Shown here in pieces: positions 5,270-8,824 of a DNA stretch of 8,824 nucleotides (position 1 is its first letter; every line of letters starts with the position of its first letter). Source of the stretch: Propionibacteriaceae bacterium (GTDB lineage: Bacteria; Actinomycetota; Actinomycetes; Propionibacteriales; Propionibacteriaceae); assembly GCA_030450535.1 (NCBI GenBank), contig JAKDIK010000094.1, forward strand, positions 1 through 8,824, in the 5' to 3' direction. A model generated the notes under the pieces. The model saw nothing but the letters and a program-made list of their open reading frames with translations. It made no database searches and had not been told where the DNA came from. The position numbers and the translations under genes are program-made.

Positions 5270-6733
5270 TCAGCCCTCCTTCTGGATGCGGTCCCAGTTC
5301 TCCATGACCATGTCCATGCCGCCGACGTTGAAGAAGGCCTGCTCGGCGATGTGATCGACGTCTCCGTCGCAGATCATCGTGAACGCCTCGATGGTGTCGG
5401 CCAGCGGCACCGTCGAGCCCTCGATCTGGGTGAACTTCGTCGCCATGTAGGTGTTCTGGCTGAGGAACTGCTGGATGCGGCGGGCCCGGGAGACGATGAT
5501 CTTGTCCTCCTCGGAGAGCTCGTCCACACCGAGGATGGCGATGATGTCCTGCAGTTCCTTGTTGCGCTGAAGGATCTGCTTCACCCGCGTCGCCGTGTCG
5601 TAGTGCTGTTGGCCCACGAACTGCGGGTCGAGGATGCGGCTGGTCGACGTCAGCGGATCCACGGCCGGGTAGAGGCCGCGGCTGGCGATGTCACGGCTCA
5701 GCTCGGTGGTCGCGTCCAGATGGGCGAAGGTCGTGGCCGGCGCCGGATCGGTGTAGTCGTCCGCGGGCACGTAGATGGCCTGCATCGAGGTGATCGAGTG
5801 GCCGCGGGTCGAGGTGATGCGCTCCTGCAGCTGGCCCATCTCGTCGGCGAGGTTGGGCTGGTAGCCCACGGCGGACGGCATGCGGCCCAGCAGGGTCGAC
5901 ACCTCGGAGCCGGCCTGGGTGAACCGGAAGATGTTGTCGATGAACAGCAGCACGTCCTGGTTCTCGACGTCGCGGAAGTACTCGGCCATCGTGAGCGCGC
6001 TCAGGGCGACGCGCAGGCGGGTGCCCGGCGGCTCGTCCATCTGGCCGAACACGAGCGCGGTGTCCTTCATGACGCCGGCCTCGATCATCTCGTGGATGAG
6101 GTCGTTGCCCTCACGGGTGCGCTCCCCCACGCCCGCGAACACCGAGGTGCCGCCGAAGTTGTGGGCGATGCGGTAGATCATCTCCTGGATGAGGACCGTC
6201 TTGCCGACGCCCGCGCCACCGAACAGACCGATCTTGCCGCCCTGGACGTACGGGGTCAGCAGGTCGAGCACCTTGATGCCGGTCTCGAGCATCTCGGTCT
6301 TGGACTCGAGCTCGTCGAACTTCGGCGGCTGGCGGTGGATGGGCCAGCGCTCGGTGATCTCGACGCCGTCGGCGGCGAGATCCTCGTTCAGGCAATCGCC
6401 GGTCACGTTCCACACGCGACCCTTGGTCACATCGCCCACGGGCACCGAGATCGGCGCGCCCGTGTCAGTCACCTCGGTGCCGCGGCGCATGCCGTCGGTC
6501 GGCTTCAGCGAGATGGCGCGGACGATGTTGTCGCCCACGTGCAGCGCGACCTCGGCGGTCACCTCGCGGTCGAGCTCACCGGCGTCGGTGATGCGGATCT
6601 TGAGGGCGTTGAGGATGTCGGGCATCTGATCGGCGGGGAACTCGACGTCCACCACGGGGCCGATGACGCGGGCAACGCGGCCGACGCCGGCCACGCCCTC
6701 GGTCCGGGCGGGGTTCTCAGCAGTCACAGTCAT
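5270..6733 (-). CDS. atpD: ATP synthase F1 beta subunit (catalytic)
   Basis: The beta subunit carries the three catalytic sites of the F1 head and makes ATP from ADP and phosphate. The 487-residue product is full length. Visible marks are the N-terminal beta-barrel (GRVARVIGPVVDVEFP, 18-33), P-loop GGAGVGKT (172-179, Lys178), catalytic Glu204 in GERTREGND, Walker B with Asp266 in LLFIDNIFRF, the family signature PAVDPLTSTS (356-365) and the DELSEED loop (404-410) that touches gamma. Nothing essential is missing. The ATG at 6733 is chosen because the family N-terminus begins there and GAGGAA lies five bases upstream; the open frame to 7246 runs antisense-free through atpG in another frame and is not coding. 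The gene is 14 bases after the atpG stop. Confidence 0.98.
   Translation of the reverse strand: MTVTAENPARTEGVAGVGRVARVIGPVVDVEFPADQMPDILNALKIRITDAGELDREVTAEVALHVGDNIVRAISLKPTDGMRRGTEVTDTGAPISVPVGDVTKGRVWNVTGDCLNEDLAADGVEITERWPIHRQPPKFDELESKTEMLETGIKVLDLLTPYVQGGKIGLFGGAGVGKTVLIQEMIYRIAHNFGGTSVFAGVGERTREGNDLIHEMIEAGVMKDTALVFGQMDEPPGTRLRVALSALTMAEYFRDVENQDVLLFIDNIFRFTQAGSEVSTLLGRMPSAVGYQPNLADEMGQLQERITSTRGHSITSMQAIYVPADDYTDPAPATTFAHLDATTELSRDIASRGLYPAVDPLTSTSRILDPQFVGQQHYDTATRVKQILQRNKELQDIIAILGVDELSEEDKIIVSRARRIQQFLSQNTYMATKFTQIEGSTVPLADTIEAFTMICDGDVDHIAEQAFFNVGGMDMVMENWDRIQKEG
5275..5281 (-). promoter_or_regulatory. Ribosome-binding site of atpC
   Basis: AAGGAGG on the minus strand lies six bases before the atpC ATG at 5268 and within the last codons of atpD. 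It is the strongest Shine-Dalgarno sequence in the window and fixes the epsilon start. Confidence 0.85.
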
Positions 6734-6738
6734 GTCTC

Positions 6739-6744
6739 TTCCTC
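6739..6744 (-). promoter_or_regulatory. Ribosome-binding site of atpD
   Basis: GAGGAA on the minus strand lies five bases before the ATG at 6733, in the 14-base gap after atpG. It decides for this start over in-frame codons further upstream. Confidence 0.7.
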
Positions 6745-6747
6745 GTC

Positions 6748-7662
6748 CTAGCTCTGCTCGGCCAGCGCACTGGCGCCGCCGACGATCTCGGTGATTTCCT
6801 GGGTGATCTCGGCCTGGCGCGCCTGGTTGGCCTGGCGCGTCAAGGTCTCGATGAGTTGGTTCGCGTTGTCGGTCGCCGACTTCATGGCCCGCTGCTGGCT
6901 CGCCAGCTGGGAGGCCGACGACTGGAGCAGGTAGAACCAGATGCGGCTGCGGATGTACAGCGGCATCAGCGAGTCGAGGACGGTCTCGGCGTCCGGCTCG
7001 AAGGCGTACTGGTCGATGTAGGCGTCGTTGTCGACCGGGACGTCGACGCCGTCCGCCTTCACGATCTCGACCGGCAGGACCTTCCTGACGCGCGGGGTCT
7101 GGGTGAGCATCGACTCCATCCGCGTGTAGACAGCGTGAATCTCGTCGACGCCCCCCTCCTCGTAGGGCTTGAGGAAGTCCGCCATCAGGCGGTCGGCGAT
7201 CTCGTGGGCGTGCCCGTACGTCGGCGCGTCGCTGAAGCCCTCCCACGTGGCCTGCATCGGCAGGTCCCGGAACTTGTTGTACTGGATGATCTTGCGCCCC
7301 ACCGAGTACCGGTACACCTCGATGCCCTCCGCCTCCATGCGCTTGCGCATGCGGGCGGCCGTCCGGATGACGTTCGCGCTGTAGGCGCCGTTCATGCCGC
7401 GGTCGGACGTGATCTGGAGCAGCGCCACCCGGCGGACCTGCGCCACGGGGCTCGTCAGCGGGTGCTCGATCTGGCCGTGGGTCTCCAGCGCGGCGGCCGC
7501 CACCGCCCGGTTCAGCTCCCGGGTGTACGGCAGCGCAGCCCGGGCGGCCTGCTGCGCGCGGATCACCTTGGACGCGGCGATGAGCTCCATCGCCTGGGTG
7601 ATCTTGCGCGTCGAGGTGACGCTCTGGCGCCGCTGGCGCAGTTCCCTGAGACTCGAAGCCAT
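6748..7662 (-). CDS. atpG: ATP synthase F1 gamma subunit (central rotor shaft)
   Basis: Gamma is the asymmetric coiled-coil shaft whose rotation drives the conformational cycle in alpha3beta3. The 304-residue protein begins with the N-terminal helix (SLRELRQRRQSV, then TRKITQAMELIAASK at 18-32), continues with the globular Rossmann-like domain (LLQITSDRGMNGAYSANVIR, 81-100) and ends with the C-terminal helix containing MKSATDNANQLI (260-271) and the signature AEITQEITEIVGGASAL (284-300). There are no cysteines, so the redox switch of chloroplast gamma is absent. The ATG at 7662 lies five bases beyond the atpA stop with AGGGG eight bases upstream; the first residues, MASSLRELRQR, match the family start, so the frame's extension to 7842 into atpA is not coding. 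Confidence 0.97.
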   Translation of the reverse strand: MASSLRELRQRRQSVTSTRKITQAMELIAASKVIRAQQAARAALPYTRELNRAVAAAALETHGQIEHPLTSPVAQVRRVALLQITSDRGMNGAYSANVIRTAARMRKRMEAEGIEVYRYSVGRKIIQYNKFRDLPMQATWEGFSDAPTYGHAHEIADRLMADFLKPYEEGGVDEIHAVYTRMESMLTQTPRVRKVLPVEIVKADGVDVPVDNDAYIDQYAFEPDAETVLDSLMPLYIRSRIWFYLLQSSASQLASQQRAMKSATDNANQLIETLTRQANQARQAEITQEITEIVGGASALAEQS

Positions 7663-7666
7663 CGAT

Positions 7667-8824
<1,158 letters not shown>

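Noticed and set aside
4928..6751. A 607-codon plus-strand open frame opposite atpC and atpD.
   Set aside because: It is the mirror of strongly conserved atp genes. The translation is rich in His, Asp, Val and Leu without domain marks, and antisense frames stay open by codon bias at this G+C content.

Overview
The window is a gene-dense, high-G+C stretch (visibly about two thirds G+C) of an actinobacterial chromosome. The evidence is the set of neighbours: the end of the F1 part of an atp operon followed by a DUF2550 membrane protein, a PduO-type cobalamin adenosyltransferase, the mismatch endonuclease NucS/EndoMS, a short CxxC zinc-ribbon-like protein and a lipoprotein cyclophilin. These genes keep company near the ATP synthase locus in many actinobacteria (for example around Rv1304-Rv1321 in Mycobacterium tuberculosis). 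A propionibacterial-type relative would fit the cobalamin gene, but the sequence does not settle the genus.

Layout. A 5'-truncated AI-2E-family permease (1-1125, +) converges on nucS (1143-1838, -). nucS is divergent from a two-gene unit: a zinc-ribbon-like protein (1870-2145, +) overlapping an alpha/beta hydrolase (2145-2948, +). The hydrolase meets, stop codon to stop codon, a secreted cyclophilin lipoprotein (2949-3689, -). That gene is divergent from the cobalamin adenosyltransferase (3717-4364, +), which converges on DUF2550 (4388-4831, -). From there to the right edge everything is one minus-strand operon, transcribed from right to left: atpA (3' part, 7667-8824), atpG (6748-7662), atpD (5270-6733), atpC (4849-5268), DUF2550.

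The right half makes the catalytic F1 head (alpha, gamma, beta, epsilon) of the ATP synthase; a, c, b and delta should lie just beyond the right edge. The left half is a set of unrelated housekeeping genes: replication fidelity (NucS), cofactor activation (AdoCbl), extracytoplasmic folding (cyclophilin), an esterase-like hydrolase and a permease.

With the starts chosen here, only about 134 of 8824 bases lie between genes, and no gene-free stretch exceeds 31 bases. Three genes (nucS, the zinc-ribbon gene, the adenosyltransferase) each have a TANNNT -10 hexamer ending 6-7 bases before the start codon, which predicts leaderless mRNAs. The three convergent junctions each contain a compact inverted repeat without a T tract; the best is a perfect 22-bp palindrome that contains both stop codons of the hydrolase/cyclophilin pair. 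I see no mobile element, CRISPR array, tRNA, rRNA or recognisable new multi-gene system; the interest lies in the architecture of the junctions and in a few poorly characterised proteins.
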